From contig JAVTVX010000009.1 of NCBI GenBank assembly GCA_033439265.1, forward strand, positions 7,343,109 to 7,407,108: a stretch of DNA of 64,000 nt, in the 5' to 3' direction. Shown here one piece after another: positions 47,728 to 59,679 of this stretch. How positions within the stretch are numbered: the stretch's first letter is position 1; every line of letters begins with the position of its first letter. This stretch comes from Dillenia suffruticosa (taxonomy: Eukaryota; Streptophyta; Magnoliopsida; Dilleniales; Dilleniaceae). The position numbers were made by a program, and so were the translations under genes. Under the pieces are notes generated by a model, which had not been told where the DNA came from, ran no database searches, and was given only the letters and a program-made list of their open reading frames with translations.

Positions 47728-48499
47728 GTGAGTGTTGTTGTGTACTACACCCTATCGGAAACCCTATTATTGTTTATTAATTGTGAATTTGAATTGATTG
47801 TATTTTTTCCTGTTTTTTGCAGATTATTTATTTATTTATTTATTTATTTTTACTTGAGGGGGCTGTTTCACCGGTGAAGAGTTACTTTCCTATCAATTTT
47901 GGGTATTTTATTTTTCTCTTCTTACCTTCTTAGAAGCTTAGGTTCACAACCTCAATTGTATGGACTTTGGCCCTCATTAAGGTTGTGTTTTTTTTTTTTT
48001 TTTTTTTTTTGCTAGTGTCAAGATGTTGTTGACTGTAAATGATTAATTTGTGGGGCTTATATGATCATACTCACTGAATACAACAAATATTGGTAGTTTT
48101 AATTTGGGCACTCATGTTCTGTTTTGGGGCGTATTTCTTTCTGTATGACCTTTATGAACCATACCTAGTCCAAATTAGTCTTTTTTGTGGGTTTTTGTGA
48201 TGCCCAATCTCTTGTAATATGATATTCTTTTAATCTTGCTTTGCAATTTAGTGATGCTATTTGGACCTAAAAACTCAATGACTGGAATAAAAAAAATCGG
48301 GGTTATTTTATTGGTAAGTGAGAAACATATAGAGGTTTTATTTATTTATTTTTCTATTTCTTTAACTTCACTGCTCCAAAGTACTGCAATGTTGGATTTT
48401 GATATTTCAATTATTGATTTGATTGATTCATATGGCTTTGCTCTCTTAACATCCTAGCTTTTGCACCTACTGTTGTTCCCAAACCTGAAAATTTTCTAT

Positions 48500-48690
48500 T
48501 AGAGGTAGGGCTTACCTGGTGCACAAAGTGCTCCTTGACTTAGTGCGAGGGTTTGGGAAGGGTGGGCGTATATGTACGCATCCTTTCTCTTGTATTTTTT
48601 TTGCAAAGAGGCTATTTCCACGCATCAAACCTATGACCTCGAGGTCACCAAAGAAGTAATTCCACCATTGTGCCAAGGTTCTCCCTCCTA
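48500..48690 (-). mobile_element. Au SINE (antisense in the first intron of the hAT-derived gene)
   Basis: On the minus strand the order matches the plant Au SINE as I know it. It starts GAACCTTGGCACAATGGTGG, then GTGACCTCGAGGTCATAGGT, TGGAAATAGCCTCTTTGCAA, AAAGGATGCGTACATATACG, CACCCTTCCCAAACCCTCGC and finally AGCACTTTGTGCACCAGG. The B box is degenerate. The length of about 190 bp fits the roughly 180-bp family. It is non-autonomous and moved by LINE machinery; this copy is old. Confidence 0.85.
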
Positions 48691-49311
48691 AGCTTGACAT
48701 GTACCATGCGTAAAGAAATGATAAGTGCTTGTTTTGAACTATGCTAAGAAATAAGTTGTGTATGTATGTCTTCTGCTAGGATTGTTGTTTGTGTTGCTTT
48801 AATGGCATATGTACTGGTATTTGTTGTTGTAGGTGTTTAAATAACTTACGATATAATATGTATGATACACCATGAAATTCTGTCTTTTGCTTGATAAATG
48901 GTCATTCCCTTTTTGAAAAGAAGAATTTAGTAACAAAGTGAAATGATGTTTTATTAGAAAAAAGGTATTTTCTATACCTATCTTATTAGTTTATTTAATC
49001 AAGTCATTCCCTGTTATATTTGAAGGACACATATACAGATTATGGTTACCATCTGTTTTCCTAATCTAAAATCCAATTTTGTAGTCTGTTTTTCTGAAAG
49101 TTTTTTAAACTCCGAACAACTGTCTGACATTACAGCACCGCTTGCCATTACAGCCTATCAAAGGACTAATGTGGATGATGAGTATGAATTCTTGCTTAAA
49201 GTTATTTTAGAATTTTGAGGAAATTTTGGCGAATGGTCTGTGAATAGCAACAACATAACCATAGTTACACCTTACCTGCCACCATGTCAAGTTTTAATCT
49301 TTTCCTCCCTC

Positions 49312-49348
<37 letters not shown>

Positions 49349-50615
49349 TTTTGGTGATTGTGGGGCCAAAGATTTGTGTCTTTGGTAACACTAATTTCAT
49401 TATGTAATTGTCTTAGCTTCTTACTGCTATTGAATGAAATTGAGAAATTGCCCTTCCTCCATATAAAATTAGATTGATGAAAATTTTGAATTCTAAAATT
49501 GTCATAGTTTAGTTTTGATATTTTGTGAATTCTATATATTGAAGAGGAACTGCTTGTGACATTTAGGATATTCATCAATTATGTATGACTATAATTTTCC
49601 AACATTGCAGTTATTGCTGTGTACAGGGAGGCTTGTTGCATGCAGAGGTGCTTTAACAATTCATATAAACTAGGTTTCCCCACTAACAAGTCATGTGATA
49701 GTGCAGGAGTATTTTTGAGTTTTTATTTCAACAAGAAGAAGGGGTTTTAAAGAAAAGGAAAAGGCTATTGTGGACAAAATTTAAATTTGAAAAATCTGGA
49801 GGGTCATTTTGCAACAACAAGAAGGTTCAAATTGAGTTTTTTCATGTGGCAATTACATAAGAACATAATTCTTCGTTTCATGCTTTGTCCCAGCCTTGTC
49901 CCTTTTCAGAAATTTGTTGCCATATTGTGTGCCCCTCCTTTAGAGTTTTTCCTATGAAAGAGGTGAAGATTTATGGATTTCTTAGGTTTCTTTGTTTAGC
50001 CATGTGAGCCCTATCAAAAGGCAACAGATTTTGACTCGCTTTGAATGAAACTTTCTTACAAGTGTGTGAATTTCTTTTTTTAAAAAAGGTTCCTTCTACT
50101 GTAACTCAGACAAGATTATATGGAGTTGTTGCTTATACTTTGAGAGTGTCATTTTAACTGCAATATTTGTATGTGGTCTATATCCAAAAACAACATACTT
50201 ATTTGTTTTATACTATTATAGCTGTCTGGTCGAATAATTACTATTGCTGACTGAGGTTCAGCATGTGTGTGTAGCATGCTTGCTTTGGTGGGTTGCATCC
50301 ATGTTGTATTTTGAAACTGCTGAATAGCTTATATGGTTCTTGTAAAGAGATGGCCCCTATCAATGTGAAATTAATAGTTCTACATTTCTTTTCTCATCCA
50401 AAACTATAGTTTTTTAACTGATTCCATTTGTGTTTTTCACCGCATAAGCTTTGCTTTTGTTGGGGTCTTTTATTTTGGTGGGGGGGGGGGTGGTGGGGGA
50501 TATGACACGTCCAAGAATTTAGACTGTTACCTGCCTTTCAGCATCTGTTCAATGGGTTATGTGATATTATGCTTCTCTATTAGCCAGGGTAATTTGGCAG
50601 AAAAACAAGGAACTC

Positions 50616-53600
50616 ATGGATTGGACTGTTAGTACTGCATTCAAAAATTTAAAAGGTAACTGACAAGTACGTTTTTCATGTGGTTTCCTAAATGCTAATC
50701 ATGGCAGACTTTATTTGGCATTGAATATCTCCAAATTTTGTTTCCGGCCTTTCTTCTTCTACTGTTACCATATTAGAAGAAAACACATTCTATGGTCTAC
50801 TTCTCTATTCCTCTGCGTGATTCTCCCTCTTCTCTCCAATAATTGTATAATTTGTGATAATTTTACATGATTTGCTTGTGGCCTCGTTTGGGCAAAGAAC
50901 TGAAAAGGTTGATCATATGAGATTCTCATGTTAGAAAGCATTTTCAGTATCTAGGGGGAAAGTTAATACTAATAACCACCTAGAATACTTGAGATCCTCA
51001 TGGAAGGAAATGCAAGATTAGCCTCAAAATAATTTTATTAAAGTCAAATAGGTTGTTCCATGGAGGCATTAACCCATAAATAATGGATCTCTTGTGAAAA
51101 CGTCAATTTCTACCTGAAATTTTGTAAAGGTTCAATTTTATTGTTCACTGCCATTTTTATTATTTAATTCGTGTAATGATCCATTGCTTCTTTTCAGCCT
51201 AGAGGATCAGCAGTGCCATAGAAAGAAGAGTTAGTAGGGAATGTGGCTTGAGAAATTTAAAAATGATCTATTTGTAAAAGACAACTGCAAATAAAGACTG
51301 GAATTTTCTTTGAATTTGTGATCTGTTTGAATTGCAAACAGCACTGCTCCATACATTATAAATTTTCTCTGCATGGTCTAAAGTTCTCTCTGGTGTAAGC
51401 CATAGGGAATGGCTAGCATCTGCATGTTCAGCATTAAGTGTAGGGTGAGGGATACAATTTTGCTGTGCAAACGACATCATGTTTCAGTTTCATTACCATG
51501 GTAAGAGAAGTTTTGGCAAACCCTTGGGTAATGCAACATCAGCAACAGGATTGTCCCAGATTTCATAGACCTCTTAAGGTCCAAATACAGCACACATGAT
51601 TGCTCAATGACTCGTTGGCCTCTCAATTTTTGTTGGAAAAAGAAAGGAAGTAAAGCAAGTAAAGTGCTGTCTGCCAAGAAGTGAAAAATTAAAAAAGGAT
51701 ACATGCTGTTGACTGCCAATATTGATTCCTCTGAAAGTCCCCGAGTCCGAACATCATAACGACACATTGGAGGCAATTCTTTCTCACATCCTGTCTGCCA
51801 AGAATTGCTCCTAAGGACTTTTCCATTGTTTTCTGTCCAGAGGCCTTACCAAAGCTGATGGCACATAATTATACTGATTCTCCTTACTGTTATTCCCTGA
51901 AGTCTGTTTGGGGGACTACTTACTATTCAGATTCTAAATTGAGCTTTGGTTTGGGGTGAACCTAGCTAAGGTTACTATTGCATTTGTCTCTTTCTCCCTC
52001 CCTAAATACTTTATTATCCCCTATTTGCAGATCCTAGTATAAGTTTCTGCTCAGATCTCATTATCTTGTTTAATTGTAGGACCCTGATTACAACTATTTC
52101 TGGTTTTGGAGTTTCAAAGTCTTCCTTATGATGCCATTTACTTGAAGCTTAATGATCACACAACTCCACACAAGTAGTAAATTTTGTTTTCTCCTTGTGT
52201 AGAGATGGAACCAAAATCTGTGATGGACACGGCAATCATTCCAACAGTTGATGGGATAGATATGGGAGTAGGTTCTTCAGAAAAGGGAAATATTGCTAAT
52301 GTGGCAAAACCAAGAAAAAAGTCAATGACTTCAGTCTATCTGAAGTTTTTTGAAACAGATCCCGACGGGAAGACTAGGAGGTGCAAGTTTTGTGGCCAAA
52401 GCTATTCCATTGCAACTGCCACTGGTAATTTTATGCGCTTGGTCTCATTCTGATTGCTTCTTCTGTTGGTCAGAGTAGCTATTTTGTTTCACAATATCTT
52501 GCATTAGATAATTGACTCAAATCAAATTTTCCTGACATGGTCTGATGTATACATTGACTCAATATTGTGCTTACATGAGCTGGTATTTTCTTAAGATATA
52601 TTAGACAGAATATGGAATTTGTAACGTACATTTTCTGTTTTTCTTCTGTTTTCTCACTAGAAGCATTGCACTTTGGAGTAATAACCACATGGTTTTCTTG
52701 ATTTTAATTCATTTTACCCTTTTATGTTGGTGAAGGAAATTTGGGTAGACACCTTACTAATCGTCACCCAGGATATGATAAATCAGGGGAAGTGGTCACA
52801 ACTTCATCTCCACAGGCAGCTAATGTAGTCAAGAAGCATCAAGCACATGTGAAACCTCCTTCAGTGGATTTTGATCATCTCAATTGGCTGCTTATTAAAT
52901 TGGTCATTTTAGCATCATTTCCTCCTTCTATGTTGGAAGAGAAGTGGCTGGCAAATTCTTACAAATTTCTCAATCCATCTATCCAATTATGGCCACGGGA
53001 TAAATTTCAAGCAGTGTTCCATGAAGTTTTCAGAAGCATGCAGGAGGATATAAAGGCATCTTTGGAGCAAGTGACACCAAAGTTCTCAATAACGCTTGAT
53101 TTTTGGACTTCATATGAACAAATTACCTATATGAGCATCATGTGCCATTGGATTGATCATAATTGGTCCTTACAAAAGGTGCTTCTTGACATCTGTCGCA
53201 TACCTTATCCATATGGAGGGGCTGAGATTTACAGCACCCTGGTCAAGGTGCTCAAGATGTACAACATTGAGAACAGAATCCTCTCTTGCACTCATGATAA
53301 TAGTCAGAATGCAATGCATGCATGCCATATGCTCTGGCAAGATTTAGATGGTCAGAAAGCAGGTCTTTTCTGCTACTTCCCCTGTGCTGGTCGAGCACTG
53401 AATTTGATCATAGAAGATGGACTAAGGACTACAAAACCTGTAGTTTCTAAAATCAGGGACTTTGTGCTAGAGATGAACTCATCGTTGGACCTGTCAGATT
53501 ATTTCATTCAGTCAGCTGCAACTTACCAAGAAGGGAGTTGGAAAATCCCACTGGATGTATCTTCCAGGTGGAGTGGCAATTATTTGATGCTTGACATAGT

Positions 53601-56600
53601 GCGAAAGGTAACTTCTTTCCTCCTTTCAGGGTTGATACATTTTTTCCTTTTCCTCTTTTTCCCTTGTATCTTTCCTTTTTCCCTTTTTATTTATTTATTT
53701 ATTTTTCCTGGGGGTTTGAGGCTGAGGTTGGGGAGGGAGTTGCTGCTGGTTCAAGGCTTTACCTTCCCATCTTTGTTTTCAATTACAACAAGGCAAATGA
53801 TCAGGGTCCTAATTCACTAATTTGCCTCATTGTCGACAGATTACTGCATTGCCTAGTCAGTCATCTTTTCCACCATGCTGCTTTGGTCACATGAGCTGCT
53901 CTAGTTGAAAGTTTCTTTATTGAAAAATTGCAGCTCTTAATTCTTTTTTGAAAAATCCGGCAAATCAAGAAATCACCCCATGTATGTAGGGAAAGTATAC
54001 TTGTACCACTATATAAAAATAAATGAGATATACAAAATTGTTCCAATTACAAGGGAATAAAACTTATGAGTTATACTATGAAGTCGTGGGAGAGAATGAT
54101 AAAATATAGATTGAAATCGGAGGTAAGTGTGTTTTAGAATCAATTTGGATTTATGGCAAAAAGATCCATTATCGAAATCATTCACTTGTTAAGACATTTG
54201 ATGTAGACCTTTAGAATACAGAAGAGAGACCTACCTATAGTATTCATTGACCTAAAAAAGTATATGATAGGATTTTTAGACACATATTATGGTGGGTATT
54301 GACAAATAAGGGTGTCTCCTTGAGATTCATTAATCTCATCAAAAATATATATGAGATAGTTGTTACCACTGTAAGAATTTGTTGGGTTTTAAGTGATAGA
54401 TTTTCAATTAACATTGAGTTTCATCAAGATTTGATATTAAGTTCTCTTCTTTTTGCAATAGTGATAAATGAAATTACAAAGAGTATCCAAAATAAAATAT
54501 CATAATTTATTCTTTTTGCAGATGATAAAATACTGGTCGATGAAACTAAAGAGAGTATTAGTGTTAAATTAGAGTCATAGAGTGACCCACTAGAATCCAA
54601 AGGATTTAGGTTGAGTCGGTTAGAAACCTGAATAGATAAGATGTACGTGTAGTGGCAATTATTAAAATGATGAAGAAATGATTGAGTTATACGAACATGA
54701 TGTACCAAAAAGTGAATGTTTTAGATATTTTGAGTTATCATTCTAAACGATGGTAACATAGATAAAAATGTGAATTATAAGATTCAAACGGGTAGGATGA
54801 AAAGGAGAAGTGCATATGAAATTTTTTACGATTGCATGATACCATTAAAATTGAAAGGGAAGTTTTATAGAATTATAGTAAGACCCGCATTATTATATGG
54901 CATCGAGTGTTGGGCCATTAAACAATAATATGAGTATAAAATGATTATAGTTGAAATGTGAATAGTTAGATGGATATATGGTAAAACTAAAAAAGATAGG
55001 ATTAGAAACGAAAAGATATGTACTAAGTTGGAATGATTTCAATTGTGGATAAGGTGCGAAAGTATCATTTAAAGTGGTTTGTACAATGAAAACTTAAAAA
55101 CATACTAGTTAGGAGGAGCGAGACCTTAAATACAGGAGATTTAGTGAAATGTCGAGATATGTTGTTGAAAACTTGGATATAAATTAATTGTGAAGATATA
55201 AATATCAAGAGTTTAGTTGAAGAGATGATTTTAGATAGTAATGAGTAGTAGAGGAGAATCCAAAACAATTAAATCATCTCTGTTATTATTTTTAAGTTTT
55301 TATGGATAGTTTATTTTTTATTTCTCTTTTTAAGTGTTATTTTTTTATTTTTGTTTTCAAACTTTAATTTTATACATTTTTTTTCTTCTATCCTATATTT
55401 GTCTCTCTAACGGGCAACCTCAAAATTTGAGATTAAGGCTCAGGTTGTTGTTATTTATTGACTAGTTCACTACTTATCCTAGTGTTGGTTAGTCATCTAT
55501 GTATAAGAGGAATTGTCCTTTTCTTTTTGAATAATATTTAATCGGAGTCCCAATCTTCAACTTGTAATCAATTGTTAAACTTAGATGCAGATTTTCTGTT
55601 TTGAATCAGATAAATTGGAGATGTTTTAGCTAAAATCTCAGCTTTTGAAAGAAACGATGCTCTTGCTAATGCATTGCATTCTCTTTAAAAAAACACGTGG
55701 CCACTCCTTTGTTTTCTTCAAGGCCTTATTAATCAGATACATGGCGTCTTCAAGGTTTCTTTCATTATTTTATATTAGATATTGCCTCCTTAACAAGACA
55801 AGTGACCACCTTCATTATTCCGGTCCTGCAAAGCTTCAATCTATTTTAGTTGAGCCTAGAGTTATTAGGTTATATTCTTATTAAGCTATGCAACATGTAA
55901 AAGAAGTCTTTTCATGCTGCCTGTATTATTATTTTTAACTGCTGATCTATTTGGACTTTTAAATACTATAGTGCGATGGGGTTCATTATGAGAATCTGTT
56001 TACCTGACAGGCTTCCAAATCCATGGATGCTGTTATAAGGAAGTTCGAGGAGAAGCTAGGTCCCAGGATGCTGCTAAGCTCACAAGAGAAGAATCTTGCA
56101 AATATCATGCATGCTTTTTTAGAACCCTTCTACAAAACCACAAACAATATATGCACAAACAAAATGCCCACAATTGGTTTGGTTTTGTTCTTCATGGATC
56201 ACATTTCTGAGACGATTGCTGCTTGTCGAGATTCCTGTCATAGCCCAGAGTGGCTAAAGCATGCTGCTGAAGAAATGGCCAAAAGAGCTCAGAGTTACAA
56301 TAACCAAGTCAGCAACATATTCACTTATATGACTGCAATCTTAGATCCACGGATTAAAGTTGAGCTTATTCCGGAATGTCTTAATTCAGGAAACTACTTG
56401 AAAGAAGCAAGGACCCATTTCCTGAGAAACTATGCCACTTCGCGTTTCCATTCATTAGCTGGTGCACACAGTGGACATGAAATTGAAGACAGGGGACCTG
56501 TCTCGTTTGCAGAGGAAATTGCACGAAAGAAACGCAGGCCAAGCATGAATAATGCCAGTACTGATGAACTGACACAGTATCTCGGAGAACCGCCTGCTCC

Positions 56601-56931
56601 AATTGCTACAGACGTGTTGGAATGGTGGAAGGTGAATAGCACACGCTATCCACGCCTCTCTCTGATGGCCCGTGACTTCTTGGCTGTCCAAGCGACTTCT
56701 GTGGCGCCTGAAGAGCTGTTTTGCAGCAAAGGCGACGAGATTGATAAGCAAAGGTATGGTATGCCATATGAGAGTGCTCAATGTCTCTTTTGTGTAAAGT
56801 CATGGACTCAAAGTGGGCTGACGTTGAAATATAAGTCGGCTGAGATAGACTTCGAGAGACTCATGGAATTGGCAGCTTCTGCTGGGATGGCAAATGGTGT
56901 CGTAGCAACAACGGAGAAGAAACAAAAATGA
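50616..56931 (+). CDS. Domesticated hAT transposase: BED zinc finger / hAT dimerisation protein (At1g18560-like)
   Basis: The coding exons are 50616-50655, 52203-52424, 52736-53607 and 56011-56931, giving 2055 nt, or 684 aa. The 40-nt first exon encodes MDWTVSTAFKNLK and joins in phase to EMEPKSVMDTAIIP. The BED finger spans residues about 60-100, with C74, C77, H93 and H98 split by an intron. The hAT core has FLNPSIQLWP, ITLDFWTSYEQITYMSIMCH and CTHDNSQNAMHACHM. The C-terminal dimerisation domain covers residues about 565-640 (LTQYLGEPPAPIATDVLEWW, YPRLSLMARDFLAVQATSVA). The tail is KKQK, and KKRR occurs upstream of the dimerisation domain, fitting a nuclear protein. From memory it is close to Arabidopsis At1g18560 along its whole length, which is about 690 aa. 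Such DAYSLEEPER/RICESLEEPER-type genes are inferred DNA-binding regulators rather than transposases. The gene is open throughout, has introns, and lacks flanking inverted repeats. Confidence 0.92.
50656..52202 (+). other. Intron after the 40-nt first coding exon
   Basis: The donor is AAAG|GTAACTG and the acceptor TTGTGTAG|AGATGG. The 1.5-kb intron has no supported gene; the frames near 51268-51776 on the minus strand show no known domain. If this intron were retained or the short exon skipped, translation could start at the second Met (52205), just before the BED region. Confidence 0.75.
53608..56010 (+). other. Last intron of the hAT-derived gene (2.4 kb), carrying an RTE LINE
   Basis: The donor is CGAAAG|GTAACTT and the acceptor ACCTGACAG|GCTTCC. 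The middle is filled by a decayed LINE (about 53985-55455). The stretches on either side (53608-53984 and 55456-56010) show only pyrimidine-rich and AT-rich DNA. Confidence 0.8.
53985..55455 (+). mobile_element. Decayed RTE-clade LINE, 5'-truncated, sense orientation
   Basis: Reverse transcriptase pieces lie in order: LYKNK...DIQNCSNYKGIKLMS, WERMIKYRLKSE, NQFGFMAKRSIIEIIHLLRH, LPIVFIDLKK, WWVLTNKGVSLRFINLIKNI and FADDKILVDETKES (the YxDD-type box near 54515). The thumb-side piece PLKLKGKFYRIIVRPALLYG then ECWAIKQ follows near 54850. This wording is typical of plant RTE LINEs. The 3' end, AAGGCTCAGGTTGTTGTTAT, fits their TTG-type tails. The copy has many in-frame stops and lacks the endonuclease, as expected for a 5'-truncated insert. 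No target duplication was found by eye. Confidence 0.85.
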
Positions 56932-57389
56932 CCGACGAGCATATGGTATGATGATTTGGTAATGAAATTTATTCAACACCTTCTGGTACGATGAATGTTT
57001 TAAGGATATAAATTCTGTTAGCATTGGAGGAAACAGGTTCATATCTAATGTTGAAAGTGGAAATCAGGTATTTATTTAGAATTGAGTTGGTGTACATATT
57101 AGAATTGGAATTTGCTAACCCAGGAAATCTATCTAACTGTGATTATATGATAGTTAAACATGCAAATAACCTCAAAAATAGTTCTCATCTTGGAGAACCT
57201 CCTGTGTTTATTAACATCTGCAGATTGTTTATGACATTTTTTTTGGGAGTTATCCAAGCTGTAATATTATGGTGGTTTACTCTCTAATTCACAAGGCTAA
57301 TTGCAGTTAATGAAGAGAAGCTAACTGCAGAATTAGTCAGGAAATTAGCATGATTCCTATACTCTCCCCCCCTCCAACTAAATTATCTG
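56932..57389 (+). other. 3' flank of the hAT-derived gene
   Basis: No coding region is supported. The 3' UTR and poly(A) site of the gene should lie here, upstream of the LTR that begins near 57390. The small frame at 57024-57287 has no recognised domain. Confidence 0.5.
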
Positions 57390-57865
57390 TTTTTTGGGTC
57401 CCTTAAAAGGGGAGGACATCTCCTTGATTGATGTAATAGAATGGATAACAATACTAAAACATACTTTTAATTACAAAATTGAGTCAAAAATAGCGGAAGC
57501 AAAAAATTTAAAAATTGAGAAAAAACCAGTTACCTTTGGTCATGTGTTTTTCTTCACCTCCAATGATTGTAATTGTACCAAAATAATTCTCATGACTACA
57601 AAAATCTTCTAATCCCTCAAATTTACTCATTTGACGGTGTAGAGTTATAGAATTTAGATTTAGGGATCCTTTGCACCATATAGGGGTATTTATAAGTGTT
57701 GCTACCATCAAACAGCCTTAAAACCCCTCGAACAATCCCGGAAATCCTTGATGGACCATTTAGGGAGGTCATTGATACATGGAAATGTGGGTAGGAGGTT
57801 GAATGGGTCACTAACCCATGTTCAAGAATCTTCCATTTTTGTACCCACATCTAGTTGTTTTCTCA
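57390..57865 (-). repeat. 3' LTR of the minus-strand Copia (outer end approximate)
   Basis: In element sense it starts TGAGAAAACAACTAGATGTG right after the polypurine tract and contains a TATAAATA box (57687-57694) at a promoter-like distance. With no partner LTR in view the other end cannot be fixed. Confidence 0.65.
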
Positions 57866-57880
57866 CATTCTCCCACTTGT
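57866..57880 (-). other. Polypurine tract of the minus-strand Copia
   Basis: CAAGTGGGAGAATG in element sense abuts the LTR TG, the same type of tract as in the Copia element at 28109. Confidence 0.8.
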
Positions 57881-58199
57881 CCCATCAGTTAATTTGGTGA
57901 TTGTTTCCAAGTTATAACCTTATGAAAATAAAGTACATTAGTCATGCTAATAAATTCTCTTAACAATCGTCTATTATCTTTCATATATTACAATGTATGC
58001 TATTTTTTTAACTTTATGACAACATTTGCTTTATGAATAATCTTATATTTATTTGGGATCTAACCAAATGAATTTATCTAAATTTAGGTGCAGACTTTAT
58101 GAGAAAAATTCAAACTTGAGTTTCAATAGAGTTTTAAACTTATATTTACGACATGATTCTTGAACTTGCGGGGTGATATGCCTTTAGTTAGAGGAGTAG

Positions 58200-59370
58200 C
58201 TAACACACATTCAGTTTTAGTGTGTTAGATTATAATTTTATTTTTCAAAATACATTTTTTAATGACCAAATATTTTATGTCGATATGGCTAGTTTGACTT
58301 CCATTTTTATTATTCTTATCGAAGTGTACAACAATTGAATTATCACAATAAATGTATATTGACTTAGGTTTAGAGCCCTGAATCCGAAGTCAAAACATGA
58401 AACTCCTAATCTACACCACCAATGACATAGTCTCAAAATACGCCACAAACTTAGTTTCCATTGTGGTGGTCGTAATCAATATCTACTTAACACTTCTCCA
58501 CGATACAGATCCACTAGTTAACAAAAACAATGTAGCCCGATGTTGATTTTCAAGAATCAACATAGTTGGTAGAGTCTGAATTTGACTATCTGACCACTTC
58601 TAATTTGTTGATCCTTTTGTAAGTAAGCATATAGTTTTTTGTGCCTTATAGCTAGCTCAACACATTCTTTGTAATTTTTCAATATTTCAAACCTAAGTTA
58701 CTTTGATGTCTCCCTAACATCGCCACATCATATGTTATATCAAACATTGTATAGACTTGTGCTTACATAAGGCTTTCAACTATTGAAGCACATGGGATGT
58801 TAGATATCCAATTCCTTTCCAATTCTGTCTTAGGGTATTGGTCCAAGTTGAACTTGTCACCCTTGACCATGGGAGCTACATTTGGTGAAGAGTTCTCCAC
58901 CCTGTATCTTTTAAGAATTTTATTGATATAAGTTTTTTGAAATAATCTCAAAACTTTATGAAATTTATCTTAATGTATCTTAATACCAATGACATAAGAT
59001 GCATTCCCTAAATCCTTTGTATCAAAGTTCTTAGACAAAAGTTATTTTATCTCATACAACATTCCTTCTGATTGATGGCAAGTAAAATATTATCCACGTA
59101 TAATACAAGGAAACAAAGTTTATTCCCACTAATCTTAATGTATATGCATTAGTCTGTAATGTTCTCTTCAAAACCAAATGAAGAGATAATATCATGAAAC
59201 TTCAAATACCAATGGCGAGAGATTTGTTTCGATCCATATATGGATTTCTTAAATTTGCATACCAAGTGCTCACCATCACTAGAGGAAAAATCTTCAAGTT
59301 GACGCATGTAAAGCTCTTCTTGTAACTCCCTATTTAAAAATACTATTTTCACATTCATTTATTACAACTC
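58200..59370 (-). pseudogene. RT / RNase H region of the minus-strand Copia (fossil)
   Basis: Recognised pieces are LNRELQEELYMRQLEDFSSS, KSIYGSKQISRHWYLKFHDI and YINKILKRYRVENSSPNVAP. These correspond to the Copia RT palm and the linker towards RNase H. The region is heavily broken. Confidence 0.8.
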
Positions 59371-59679
59371 GAGGTCATAATGTACAACAAGTACCAGAAT
59401 GATGCGGAAGTAATCTTTCTTAGATACTGGAGAGAATGTCTATGAGTAGTCAATTCCTTTTCTTTGACTGAACACTTAGCAACAAGACTGGTTTCATATT
59501 TCTCAATATAGCCTAATAAATCTGTGTTAATTTTGTAAACTTATTTACAACTAATATGTTTTACCCCATTAAGCACTTCAACAAGATCTTTATATCAAAA
59601 AAAAAAAAAAAGAAGAAGAAAAACTTCAACAAGATCCCAGACTTTATTGCTTCTCATGGAGTCCATCCAATTTTTATGA

